Source: Chryseobacterium sp. (GTDB taxonomy: Bacteria; Bacteroidota; Bacteroidia; Flavobacteriales; Weeksellaceae). From it: 14,180 bases of DNA. The notes beneath the pieces were generated by a model. That model was not told where the DNA came from, did not search any database, and saw only the letters and a program-made list of their open reading frames with translations. The DNA is taken from NCBI GenBank assembly GCA_030146295.1, contig JASLCD010000095.1, positions 1-14,180 of the forward strand. Direction: 5' to 3'. Position 1 is the first letter of the stretch. Each line of letters starts with the position of its first letter. The position numbers and the translations under genes were made by a program. Positions 1-6,472 of the stretch are shown here, in pieces.

Positions 1-150
1 TTCGTAGGAGATAAGAGAACTTCTATCTTCGATAAAGATGCTGGTATCATGCTTTCTCCAAACTTCGTGAAACTTGTTTCTTGGTATGACAACGAAATGG
101 GTTACTCTAACAAGTTAGTAGATATGCTTGTACACGCTGCTTCTTTATAA
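1..150 (+). CDS. gap: Glyceraldehyde-3-phosphate dehydrogenase, C-terminal end (partial)
   Basis: The first 150 bases are an open frame, entered from outside the window, that encodes 49 residues and ends in TAA. It contains the strongly conserved C-terminal GAPDH segment SWYDNEMGYSNKLVDMLVHA, preceded by a typical late-domain stretch ending in NFVKLV. GAPDH is the NAD(P)-dependent glycolytic enzyme that converts glyceraldehyde 3-phosphate and phosphate to 1,3-bisphosphoglycerate in the cytosol. Only the last part of the helical catalytic domain is present; the Rossmann fold and the active-site Cys lie to the left of the window. The gene ends 32 bases before a strong hairpin terminator. I am confident of the family. 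Which paralogue it is (gapA or gapB) cannot be told from this fragment. Confidence 0.95.
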   Translation, partial: FVGDKRTSIFDKDAGIMLSPNFVKLVSWYDNEMGYSNKLVDMLVHAASL

Positions 151-181
151 TAAGTAATGAGCGATAAGCAATAAGTAATAT

Positions 182-209
182 AAAACCTTCCCGATGGGAA
201 GGTTTTTTT
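182..209. terminator. Rho-independent terminator shared by gap and the converging gene
   Basis: A perfect 11-bp stem, AAAACCTTCCC (182-192) and GGGAAGGTTTT (196-206), encloses the loop GAT and is followed by T residues to 209. The A-run on the left arm gives a U-tract on the minus strand too, so the hairpin can end gap and also the minus-strand gene whose stop codon lies at 213. It is a bidirectional terminator between convergent genes. Confidence 0.9.
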
Positions 210-212
210 GTC

Positions 213-1064
213 TTAATTGAATTTTAAAAAATTATATCCAAATCCTAAGCCAAGCCATGGAATACCATTAAAATTCCAATTATTCCTATTACTTGTCGGA
301 AGATCAAATCCAACAGCCAGCATCAATGTGAAATCATTATAATGATATCCTAATGCACCTCCTAATGAAATTGCTGCTACATTTCCTTCAGCCTTGCCTT
401 TTTTAGATAATGAAGTATTTTTTTCATCAAGCTCAATTTTGGAAAGCCCTGCTAATCCATTAACAGAAAATCCGGTTTTATACTCCCTTATCTTCTCTTC
501 ATTTGGAAGTTTCACAAACTTTGATTTTCCAAATTTATATCCTACATTTATCATTGCATTTAAACTTGTCTCAACATTCCCAATTTTACTATCAACATAC
601 CATTTAATAGGTAAGGTCATGACTCCTACCTGTACTGATCTATAAGGAAAACTATAATTCACTCGATCTTTCATTTTTATGTAGACATTATTTTTATCAA
701 AAAAATCATTTGTAGTTCTACTATAAGTAAAATACCACGGATAGATCATTATTTTATTATCAACAACTTTTAGATTTGCAGTAATAGTACTTCCAAAATC
801 AATATCTGTTTTGGATTTATCTACTGTCATAAATAATATTTCAACAGGCTTTTTTTTCAAAGTATCTTTTTCGTAAGAAATAATCTGATTACGACCATCA
901 TATTTAATATTTTTATTTACTATAGAATCAACTTTCTCCTTTGAGGCAACCCAGACAAAGCAGTCTAATGAAACCCTATTTCTTTCTTTAAAGGATTTTT
1001 GGTCTTGTCCACAAGCCATCCCCACCCATCCTAGCAGAAACAGCAGTAAAATTTTTGTTTTCAT
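213..1064 (-). CDS. Exported protein, probable outer-membrane beta-barrel
   Basis: This encodes 283 residues that I do not recognise as a named family. Residues 1-19 form a signal peptide (MKTKILLLFLLGWVGMACG): a Lys pair, a hydrophobic core, then either a weak lipobox around Cys18 or a signal peptidase I site after Gly19. From about residue 130 the protein shows alternating hydrophobic/polar strands rich in Gly and aromatic residues (GVMTLPIKWYV, AMINVGYKFG, GFSVNGLAGL, AAISLGGALGYHY, TLMLAVGFDL). It ends in GLGFGYNFLKFN, a terminal strand typical of outer-membrane barrels. Residues 20-125 look like a periplasmic or soluble N-terminal part. The last strands mention nothing catalytic. It is a single-gene unit converging on gap and diverging from the LuxR-type regulator gene. 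The start is the only Met that keeps the signal peptide intact. Export is well supported; the barrel is inferred. Confidence 0.7.
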   Translation of the reverse strand: MKTKILLLFLLGWVGMACGQDQKSFKERNRVSLDCFVWVASKEKVDSIVNKNIKYDGRNQIISYEKDTLKKKPVEILFMTVDKSKTDIDFGSTITANLKVVDNKIMIYPWYFTYSRTTNDFFDKNNVYIKMKDRVNYSFPYRSVQVGVMTLPIKWYVDSKIGNVETSLNAMINVGYKFGKSKFVKLPNEEKIREYKTGFSVNGLAGLSKIELDEKNTSLSKKGKAEGNVAAISLGGALGYHYNDFTLMLAVGFDLPTSNRNNWNFNGIPWLGLGFGYNFLKFN

Positions 1065-1263
1065 GATTTCTTATTTTTCAGATTAAGTTTTTTGAATTGT
1101 TTAGAATAGGTCAGATTATCGCCTTACACCGGAATGTTCCAGAAATTGAGTTTCCACGGTCATTAGTTTTATTTAAAGCTACAATACTTACCTACCACAT
1201 GAAATACCACAAAAGGGTGATTTTATTTAACATAATTTTAGTATTTTTAAGAAAACATTAACC
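1065..1263. promoter_or_regulatory. Divergent intergenic region between exported-protein and LuxR-type genes
   Basis: These 199 bases must carry both promoters because the flanking genes diverge. For the plus-strand regulator, TATTTTTA at 1242-1249 matches seven of eight positions of the Bacteroidota -7 consensus TAnnTTTG, placing transcription start about 10 bases before the ATG. No convincing -33 TTTG sits at the right distance. A short inverted repeat GGAATGTTCC lies at 1131-1140. I could not pick a confident minus-strand promoter. The region has no open frame worth calling. Confidence 0.35.
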
Positions 1264-2064
1264 ATGAAGAAAAGACACCTGACCCACGCAAAAAAACCAC
1301 ATCCCCTCATTAAAGTATGGAATGACTATCCTGAAATTTTGCAGAACAACAACAGAATATTACCTGTTCCCGCCATTGAAAATATCATCGGAGAAATCTT
1401 TGCTCCTGGTAAATTTTATTATTATGTCATTAATTTCGCAGACAGTACCATCATTTGTAATCACGATGAAGATATTCTGACGATGCATGGGCTTCATAAG
1501 CATCCTTCACATCTTAAAGAAATCATCGATCTGATTCATCCCGACGACATAGAATTTGTGATGGAAGCTGAAAGAATGTCCATAGAAAAAATAAAAGAAA
1601 TTGACGGTTTTGATTACCAGCAGGAGCTGAAAACCAGCTACTGTTTCAGAATGAGAACGTCAAAAGGAAATTATGAGCTGTTCCATCATCAGGCTCTGCA
1701 CACGTATAAAGATGTAAACGGAAGGCTTTTACAGGCCGTTAATATCCACACCAATATTGAACATATTACGCACCAGAATTCTTATGTTGTATTGGTATCA
1801 GGCATCAACGGACGGGAAGATTTTCATCAGATGCAATGGATGGATCAGGAAAAATGTTCTGAATCGATCCCTGCTATTTTTACCAAAAGAGAGGTTGAGG
1901 TGATCAACTGTATTGCAAAAGGCTATTCCACAGGAGAAATATCTGATCTGCTGAATATTTCAGAAGAAACCGTGCGCACCCACAGAAAAAATATTTTGAG
2001 AAAATCCGATTGCAAAAACAGCTCCGAACTTGTCCGGAAGACCTTTGAGTGGGGATATCTGTAA
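1264..2064 (+). CDS. PAS domain-containing LuxR/GerE-type transcriptional regulator
   Basis: This is a 266-residue cytosolic regulator. Residues about 45-165 resemble a PAS fold: a hydrophobic strand FYYYVINFAD, the characteristic IHPDD turn near residues 91-95, a helix, then a YELFHHQALHTYKDVNGRLL strand pair as in PAS/PAC sensors. Residues 206-266 form a clear GerE helix-turn-helix: FTKREVEVINCIAKGYSTGE, then ISDLLNISEETVRTHRKNIL. There is no receiver domain with a phosphorylatable Asp, so the PAS domain probably senses a ligand or a partner directly. The gene starts 199 bases from the divergent exported-protein gene, and a -7-like TATTTTTA box lies at 1242-1249. The next gene, a DUF2236 protein, starts 72 bases after its stop on the same strand and could be a target or a cotranscribed partner. 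The family assignment is firm; the signal and the target are unknown. Confidence 0.88.
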   Translation: MKKRHLTHAKKPHPLIKVWNDYPEILQNNNRILPVPAIENIIGEIFAPGKFYYYVINFADSTIICNHDEDILTMHGLHKHPSHLKEIIDLIHPDDIEFVMEAERMSIEKIKEIDGFDYQQELKTSYCFRMRTSKGNYELFHHQALHTYKDVNGRLLQAVNIHTNIEHITHQNSYVVLVSGINGREDFHQMQWMDQEKCSESIPAIFTKREVEVINCIAKGYSTGEISDLLNISEETVRTHRKNILRKSDCKNSSELVRKTFEWGYL

Positions 2065-2136
2065 AGAAAAACCTCAAGCCTGATAAATCTCACCAAATTA
2101 CTTCAGCATAAAACTTGTACTTTTATAGGTAAAGGA

Positions 2137-3327
2137 ATGAATATGATACAACCCCGTTTTAAAGATGCTCCGCATTTCAGAAACTTCTGGGAAAGTGGCA
2201 ACGGAAAACTTCTTATTGAATTTTCCGGAGCAGAAGTGAGCTTTGAAAAGTTTGAAAAATTTGCTCCTTTTTTTCATCATGTGGATCAAGTGGGTGATGA
2301 GGTTGTAAAAGATGTTTACTTTACCAAAAAATTCCATGAGGCATCCAGGGAAATTGAGCAGTACATCAGAAATGGAGTTTTGGAAACAGATGAAGTTCCT
2401 GAAAGTGTAAAAAAGCTTTTCACCCAAACTCAAAAAGTTCCTGTATGGCTTGATTACAATTTGCTTAAAAGCGGTGCTGAGCTCTGCATGCGAAGCAATC
2501 TGGACTCTCTGATCTCATTGAGAGATTATTGTCTGATCGGCGGTTACGACTACGCTTACCTCAACAAACCCCTTATTGTTACGGAAGCACTAAAAAAGGG
2601 TGCGGTAAAACGTCTTTCGGAAACATTGGATTTCTGGGTAAATGCCACCCGATATAATGCACTGGAAGTTCATGCAAAAGGCTATGAGTTTGCAATAAAA
2701 ACCCGGCTGATCCATTCTTACGCCAGACTTTCCATTAAAAAACATTACAAAGACTGGGATACCGAAAATTGGGGTGAGCCCATCAATTCGTGGGATATGA
2801 TGGCAACATACATCGGTTTTAGTCTTGTGTTTCTCCACAGTCTTCAGAAACTGGGAAACAGTTTTTCCATTGAGGAAGAACAGGGAATTTTTCACCTTTG
2901 GAAATATGTAGGTTATCTTTTAGGTATTCCGGAGCAGCTTCTTCCCGACAACAAAAGACAGGCTACAGAATATTTTTATCTATGGACCTCTGTTCAGCCT
3001 CCATCTGATAAAGATTCTATACTCCTCGCCCACTCTTTACTGGACGAATCACTGGAAAATCCTATTCTAAAATTTGAATTTCAAAGGAAAAACTTAAAAT
3101 ATCTGCACGTCTGCTGTACCTGGTTTCTGCTGGATGATGAAGTTTGTAAAAGGTTACAGATTCCCGATGTTCCCTTTAAAACACTGTTTCCAAAATCAAA
3201 AATACTTTTCAACAAAATTTATGACAGTCTGGTAAGCCGTGATGCCAGAATAAAAAGAGGAAATAAGGATCAGATGAAAGTATTGGAAGACTATTTGAAT
3301 ATTACTAAAAACTCAAATTTTCATTAG
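2137..3327 (+). CDS. DUF2236 / MpaB-type oxygenase family protein
   Basis: This 396-residue protein fits the DUF2236 family, which includes fungal MpaB and bacterial latex-clearing protein Lcp, a haem-b oxygenase. Visible family landmarks are RLIHSYARLSI at 190-200 (an Arg-x-x-His-x-x-x-Arg pattern), the following WGEPINSWDMMATYIGFSLV (212-231) and HLWKYVGYLLGIPEQLLP (253-270). In Lcp the haem-binding pocket lies in the equivalent helices, so His193 is the likeliest axial ligand here; that is inference from memory. No signal peptide is seen, so the protein is probably cytosolic, unlike secreted Lcp. Its substrate is unknown and rubber cleavage should not be assumed. The start could be 2137 or the Met at 2143: AAAGGA at 2131-2136 is spaced 6 bases from the second ATG and abuts the first. 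It lies 72 bases after the LuxR-type gene, with a -7-like TACTTTTA at 2118-2125, so it may have its own promoter. Confidence 0.82.
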   Translation: MNMIQPRFKDAPHFRNFWESGNGKLLIEFSGAEVSFEKFEKFAPFFHHVDQVGDEVVKDVYFTKKFHEASREIEQYIRNGVLETDEVPESVKKLFTQTQKVPVWLDYNLLKSGAELCMRSNLDSLISLRDYCLIGGYDYAYLNKPLIVTEALKKGAVKRLSETLDFWVNATRYNALEVHAKGYEFAIKTRLIHSYARLSIKKHYKDWDTENWGEPINSWDMMATYIGFSLVFLHSLQKLGNSFSIEEEQGIFHLWKYVGYLLGIPEQLLPDNKRQATEYFYLWTSVQPPSDKDSILLAHSLLDESLENPILKFEFQRKNLKYLHVCCTWFLLDDEVCKRLQIPDVPFKTLFPKSKILFNKIYDSLVSRDARIKRGNKDQMKVLEDYLNITKNSNFH

Positions 3328-3330
3328 AAT

Positions 3331-3466
3331 AAGTCGGGAAGCTCGAAGATGGAGACTGAAATTACTTATGGTATGGCTTATTTCTACCAGTAAAATTTAA
3401 AATAGTAATAAACTTAAGTTTACAACATTTTATGAGCTTCAACAACTCTCTTTTTCCAGCCTCAGC
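3331..3466. repeat. Possible degraded intergenic repeat with imperfect inverted ends
   Basis: The left end (GGGAAGCTCGAAGATGGAGA, starting at 3336) and the right end (CTCTCTTTTTCCAGCCTC, 3446-3463) are partly reverse complementary, with roughly two thirds of positions matching. The GGAAGCT-GAAGATGGA style resembles intergenic repeats I associate with Chryseobacterium genomes. There is only one copy in the window, so this is a weak call. Confidence 0.3.
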
Positions 3467-3544
3467 GCCCTTTCTGATTAATAGTTTTTATTTTTTTACT
3501 GCCCTATGATCACCTACTGCATCTGCTTCGTTATGAATGAGATC

Positions 3545-3564
3545 ACTAATAAAATTTTATTAGT
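3545..3564. repeat. Perfect 20-bp AT-rich palindrome upstream of recA
   Basis: ACTAATAAAATTTTATTAGT is its own reverse complement over 20 bp and is followed by TTTTT. It lies 88 bases before the recA start. It could be a regulatory operator, or the weak AT-only terminator of the upstream gene. Confidence 0.5.
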
Positions 3565-3625
3565 TTTTAACTCTTAAAACTGTTTCCTGGCATAAATAAT
3601 ATTAGTTTTTGATATTTAAATTATG

Positions 3626-3633
3626 TATTTTTG
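3626..3633 (+). promoter_or_regulatory. Probable recA promoter, -7 box
   Basis: TATTTTTG matches the Bacteroidota -7 consensus TAnnTTTG exactly and lies 19 bases before the recA ATG, implying a leader of roughly 12-15 bases. A TTTG at 3608-3611 is only 14 bases upstream, shorter than the usual spacing of about 20, so the -33 element is uncertain. Confidence 0.45.
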
Positions 3634-3652
3634 AGAAATTATTTTAATAGCG

Positions 3653-4654
3653 ATGAGTAACATTGATGATAAGAAAAAAGCACTCGCTTTAGTGCTTGAA
3701 AAATTAGATAAAACATACGGGAAAGGGACTGTAATGACTTTGGGTGATGAATCTATAGACAATACAATAGAAGTAATTCCTTCCGGTTCTTTAGGATTAG
3801 ATATCGCACTAGGTATAGGCGGATATCCAAAAGGAAGAATCATTGAAATATATGGTCCTGAATCTTCAGGTAAAACAACATTAACCCTTCACGCTATTGC
3901 TGAAGCTCAAAAAGCAGGTGGTATTGCTGCATTCATTGATGCAGAGCATGCTTTCGACAGAACTTACGCTGCAAAGTTAGGAATTGATCTTGAAAACCTG
4001 ATCATTTCTCAGCCGGACAATGGAGAACAGGCATTGGAAATTGCCGATAACCTTATCCGTTCAGGAGCTATTGATATTGTTGTAATCGACTCTGTTGCTG
4101 CTCTTACTCCAAAAGCTGAAATTGAAGGTGAAATGGGAGATTCCAAAATGGGTCTTCATGCAAGATTGATGTCTCAGGCATTAAGAAAGCTTACGGCTAC
4201 TATTTCAAGAACGAAATGTACAGTAATTTTCATCAACCAGTTGAGAGAAAAAATCGGGGTAATGTTCGGAAACCCTGAAACAACTACCGGAGGTAATGCT
4301 CTTAAATTCTATGCTTCCGTAAGAATCGATATCAGAAAAGCCAGTGCACCTATTAAACAAGGTGATGAAGCGATCGGTAGCCGTGTGAAAGTAAAGATTG
4401 TGAAAAACAAAGTAGCCCCTCCTTTCAAACAGGCAGAATTCGATATCATGTATGGTGAAGGAGTTTCTAAAGTAGGTGAAATTCTTGATACAGCAGTAGA
4501 TATGGGAATCGTAAAGAAAAGCGGTTCTTGGTTCAGCTACGAAGAGACTAAACTGGGTCAGGGACGTGATGCTGTAAAAGATGTTTTAAGAGACAATCCT
4601 GATCTTGCTGAAGAATTGGAAGGTAAGATCAAGGAAGAAATGAAAAACAAATAA
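3653..4654 (+). CDS. recA: RecA recombinase
   Basis: RecA forms an ATP-dependent filament on single-stranded DNA, catalyses strand exchange in homologous recombination, and acts as co-protease in DNA-damage responses. The 333-residue product is full length for the family. It shows an N-terminal polymerisation helix (KKKALALVLEKLDKTYGKGT), Walker A GPESSGKT at 68-75, the DAEHA segment at 96-100, Walker B with VVIDS at 143-147, the L1 region EGEMGDSKMGLHARLMSQAL (157-176), the INQLREKIGVMFG segment and the L2 loop FGNPETTTGGNAL at 205-217. The C-terminus is short and charged (LEGKIKEEMKNK). The start is supported by a -7-like box 19 bases upstream. It stands alone, ending in a strong terminator 16 bases after the stop. 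No recognisable LexA-type operator was found by eye; the nearby palindrome is the only candidate regulatory site. Confidence 0.98.
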   Translation: MSNIDDKKKALALVLEKLDKTYGKGTVMTLGDESIDNTIEVIPSGSLGLDIALGIGGYPKGRIIEIYGPESSGKTTLTLHAIAEAQKAGGIAAFIDAEHAFDRTYAAKLGIDLENLIISQPDNGEQALEIADNLIRSGAIDIVVIDSVAALTPKAEIEGEMGDSKMGLHARLMSQALRKLTATISRTKCTVIFINQLREKIGVMFGNPETTTGGNALKFYASVRIDIRKASAPIKQGDEAIGSRVKVKIVKNKVAPPFKQAEFDIMYGEGVSKVGEILDTAVDMGIVKKSGSWFSYEETKLGQGRDAVKDVLRDNPDLAEELEGKIKEEMKNK

Positions 4655-4670
4655 TTTTTCAGAAAAATAT

Positions 4671-4700
4671 AAAAAAGGCAGTCGTGGGGCTGCCTTTTTT
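4671..4700 (+). terminator. recA rho-independent terminator
   Basis: The stem AAAAAAGGCAG (4671-4681) pairs with CTGCCTTTTTT (4690-4700) around an 8-base G-rich loop and ends in a T-run. It begins 16 bases after the recA stop. Confidence 0.92.
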
Positions 4701-4836
4701 GTTTTCAAAGGTTGATACTTTTTTTAACAAAAAGCTTTTTCAGAGACAATATCAAAACTCTTTTGCTTCCTGACATCAAGCATGCGAATGACATATTCTT
4801 TGCATCTCAATACTACTTCTATTAGATCCCAAACAA

Positions 4837-4866
4837 AAAGAGGACGACCTTTCGGACGACCTCTTT
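4837..4866 (-). terminator. Terminator of the unrecognised gene at 4888-6321
   Basis: AAAGAGG (4837-4843) pairs with CCTCTTT (4860-4866). The inner arms extend as CG/CG and CC/GG pairs separated by two A-A mismatches, around loop TTTC. On the minus strand the hairpin ends in a T-run (CCTCTTTTTG), about 20 bases past the gene's stop. The same bases also form a tight direct repeat, GGACGACCT at 4842-4850 and 4854-4862. Confidence 0.8.
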
Positions 4867-4887
4867 AAGCTTTTATATTTTTTTAAG

Positions 4888-6321
4888 CTATTCAGCCATT
4901 TTACCTTGAAGCTGAAGTGCTCCGGTCACTTTCATTCCTTTTGTAGGAGTTTCAAATCTCATATTCTCCTTGTTTACAAAAGTATCGATCGTAAAGAAAT
5001 CTTCATTTTCTTCATGGGTGATCAGTTTTAGCTTCATGATATATCCTTTAACGCTGCCATCTTCAAGCAATTCCGTTTCTTTAAAATCTACAACCTGACC
5101 AATGAAATCAAAACATGCATAATTAGGAAGATCCTGGCTTGGTGCATAGGTGGTGAAGTCTTCACTCATTTTAGTTCCGTCAGGTAAATCTGTGTTGGTA
5201 TGAATATCAAGGATGAAAGCAATTCCACTAAGATTCACTTTCAGATGAGGCTGTGTCAAATATTTGTTTCTGTTTTCCGCATAATCTGTAGCAAAAAACC
5301 AAACGCCAAAAGTATTGCTGGCCGGGCCCGCTACAATCGCCTGTAAGTTCAGTGCATTTTCCCACTCTCTGATTGACCTTGTTTCAAAATCCAAAACATA
5401 ATTGGTTTTTACCTCCGGAATGATGGTACTCAATTCATCTGTAACAATGGTTTTAAATCTTACATCTTCAAATTCTGTCTTACCCTTACTTTCTCCGTTA
5501 GGGTCGGCAACAGTAGACTGCATTAAAACAGTTGTCAGATATTGACCGTAATCTTTAGTCTGGAAATTCTGATGACCGAAAATTCCGCTCCATGTGTTTA
5601 CAAGATTATGAACATTGGATTTTCTGATGATAATTCCCACTTCATTAGTCATTTCAGGAGCAGCAATAGCTTCTGTATTCGGAAAATAATCTTTACCGTC
5701 TACCAACTGATGATTCATAATCTCATTATTTTCTTCCTGAGAAAACTCTGCGAATCCTTTATAGGTAATATTTTGGTTTTCGAAAATATAGGGTAATCCT
5801 GTTTTTACCTTCTCTGCACCTGCAAAATGATACGCTAATGAAATTGCTTTGAACTCTCCATCCTGAGTTGCCGGATGATGATTATCATTGTTATCAAACT
5901 GAGAATGATACAAAATCATATAAGATTTAATTCTTCCTTCCTGAAGCTCCTTTTCAAATTTTTCTTCCATCTGCCCGATCGCCTGCTGCGGAGAAAGTGC
6001 ATAAGCATCTTCTGTAACCATATAAGCAAAGCCTTCTACCTCACCATTCTCTTTTTCAAAAGCTGAAATAGGAGTATATTCTCCTCGTAACTGAAGTGCT
6101 ATAGAATAGACTATATAATCATTATAGATTCTGATTTTTTCGTACTCATCATTTACCTTCGGCTCTTCTGGTTGTGGTGAAGGGATTTCCGGTATTGTTT
6201 CCGTAACTTCTTCTACGACTTCTTCCACTGCTATTTCCTCGGGCATTTCCATTTCCTGAACCGGAGTACTTACATTTTCCTGATTGTTATTTTTTTTCTT
6301 AAAAAAATCAAAGATTCCCAT
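4888..6321 (-). CDS. Unrecognised flavobacterial protein with acidic N-terminal linker
   Basis: I do not recognise this protein. With the start at 6321 it has 477 residues and begins MGIFDFFKKKNNN, a short amphipathic/basic N-terminus seen on many small bacterial cytosolic proteins. Residues about 15-62 form a Glu/Pro/Val-rich acidic stretch that is probably disordered. The rest looks globular: mixed alpha/beta with aromatic-rich strands such as GVWFFATDYAENRNKYL and a beta-rich C-terminus (YACFDFIGQVVDFKETELLE, then KGYIMKLKLI). There is no signal peptide, transmembrane helix or familiar catalytic motif. A longer frame reaches 6390, but the first 23 residues of that form look untypical, and its ATG lies inside the conserved TGCCATTGTGTCA element, so 6321 is the better start. 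It stands alone, with its own terminator at 4837-4866, downstream of the S9 peptidase terminator. Cytosolic location is inferred. Confidence 0.8.
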   Translation of the reverse strand: MGIFDFFKKKNNNQENVSTPVQEMEMPEEIAVEEVVEEVTETIPEIPSPQPEEPKVNDEYEKIRIYNDYIVYSIALQLRGEYTPISAFEKENGEVEGFAYMVTEDAYALSPQQAIGQMEEKFEKELQEGRIKSYMILYHSQFDNNDNHHPATQDGEFKAISLAYHFAGAEKVKTGLPYIFENQNITYKGFAEFSQEENNEIMNHQLVDGKDYFPNTEAIAAPEMTNEVGIIIRKSNVHNLVNTWSGIFGHQNFQTKDYGQYLTTVLMQSTVADPNGESKGKTEFEDVRFKTIVTDELSTIIPEVKTNYVLDFETRSIREWENALNLQAIVAGPASNTFGVWFFATDYAENRNKYLTQPHLKVNLSGIAFILDIHTNTDLPDGTKMSEDFTTYAPSQDLPNYACFDFIGQVVDFKETELLEDGSVKGYIMKLKLITHEENEDFFTIDTFVNKENMRFETPTKGMKVTGALQLQGKMAE

Positions 6322-6384
6322 ACTGTTGTTTATAATTGGCGGTAAATATAATAAAAAGCGATCAACAGATCTATTATAAAAAAA

Positions 6385-6420
6385 TGCCATTGTGTCAGTT
6401 TATCCTTCGTTGTATTTTTT
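6385..6420 (+). promoter_or_regulatory. Second copy of the htpG-type bipartite element
   Basis: TGCCATTGTGTCA (6385-6397), 14 bases, then GTATTTTTT (6412-6420). The htpG upstream region carries the same two parts with the same 14-base spacing. Read on the plus strand it would fire toward the S9 peptidase terminator hairpin at 6434 and not toward a gene start. Read on the minus strand the 13-mer lies 63 bases before the ATG at 6321, comparable with 57 bases for htpG. It may be an operator working for the minus-strand gene. Confidence 0.45.
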
Positions 6421-6433
6421 AAAGGATATTTTC

Positions 6434-6472
6434 AAAAGAATCGGCGGAGCCAATGGCTCCGCCGATTCTTTT
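6434..6472. terminator. Terminator of the S9 peptidase gene, perfect 18-bp stem
   Basis: AAAAGAATCGGCGGAGCC (6434-6451) and GGCTCCGCCGATTCTTTT (6455-6472) are perfect reverse complements around the loop AAT. The right arm overlaps two bases of the peptidase stop codon (6471-6473). Both strands end in TTTT, so it can act in either direction; the natural user is the minus-strand peptidase gene. Confidence 0.92.

Larger units (their letters stand above)
3328..3652. other. 325-base intergenic region upstream of recA
   Basis: No credible coding frame is present. The left part (3331-3466) looks like a degraded intergenic repeat. A perfect 20-bp palindrome lies at 3545-3564, and the sequence ATTAGTTTTT occurs at 3559-3568 and again at 3601-3610. 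The right end holds the probable recA promoter. The stretch is strongly AT-rich. No clear GC-rich terminator for the upstream oxygenase gene is seen; the AT-only palindrome followed by T residues is the only candidate. Confidence 0.6.

Noticed and set aside
394..645. Plus-strand open frame of 83 codons
   Set aside because: It lies wholly opposite the exported beta-barrel protein gene, has low-complexity Ser/Phe-rich composition and no family resemblance; a shadow frame.
2098..2895. Two minus-strand open frames opposite the DUF2236 gene
   Set aside because: They lie antisense to a well-supported gene, and their products are Phe/Cys-rich without domain structure.
4729..4740. AAAAAGCTTTTT palindrome after recA
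   Set aside because: A 12-bp palindrome of A- and T-runs is expected by chance in DNA this AT-rich.
4842..4862. Direct repeat GGACGACCT twice, 3 bases apart, as a possible CRISPR or regulator site
   Set aside because: It is explained by the imperfect terminator hairpin of the minus-strand gene; two units of 9 bases are not a CRISPR array.
6322..6390. N-terminal extension of the unrecognised minus-strand gene
   Set aside because: The 23 extra residues are encoded by the upstream regulatory sequence, and the ATG at 6390 is part of the conserved TGCCATT element; MGIFDFFKKK at 6321 is a natural start.
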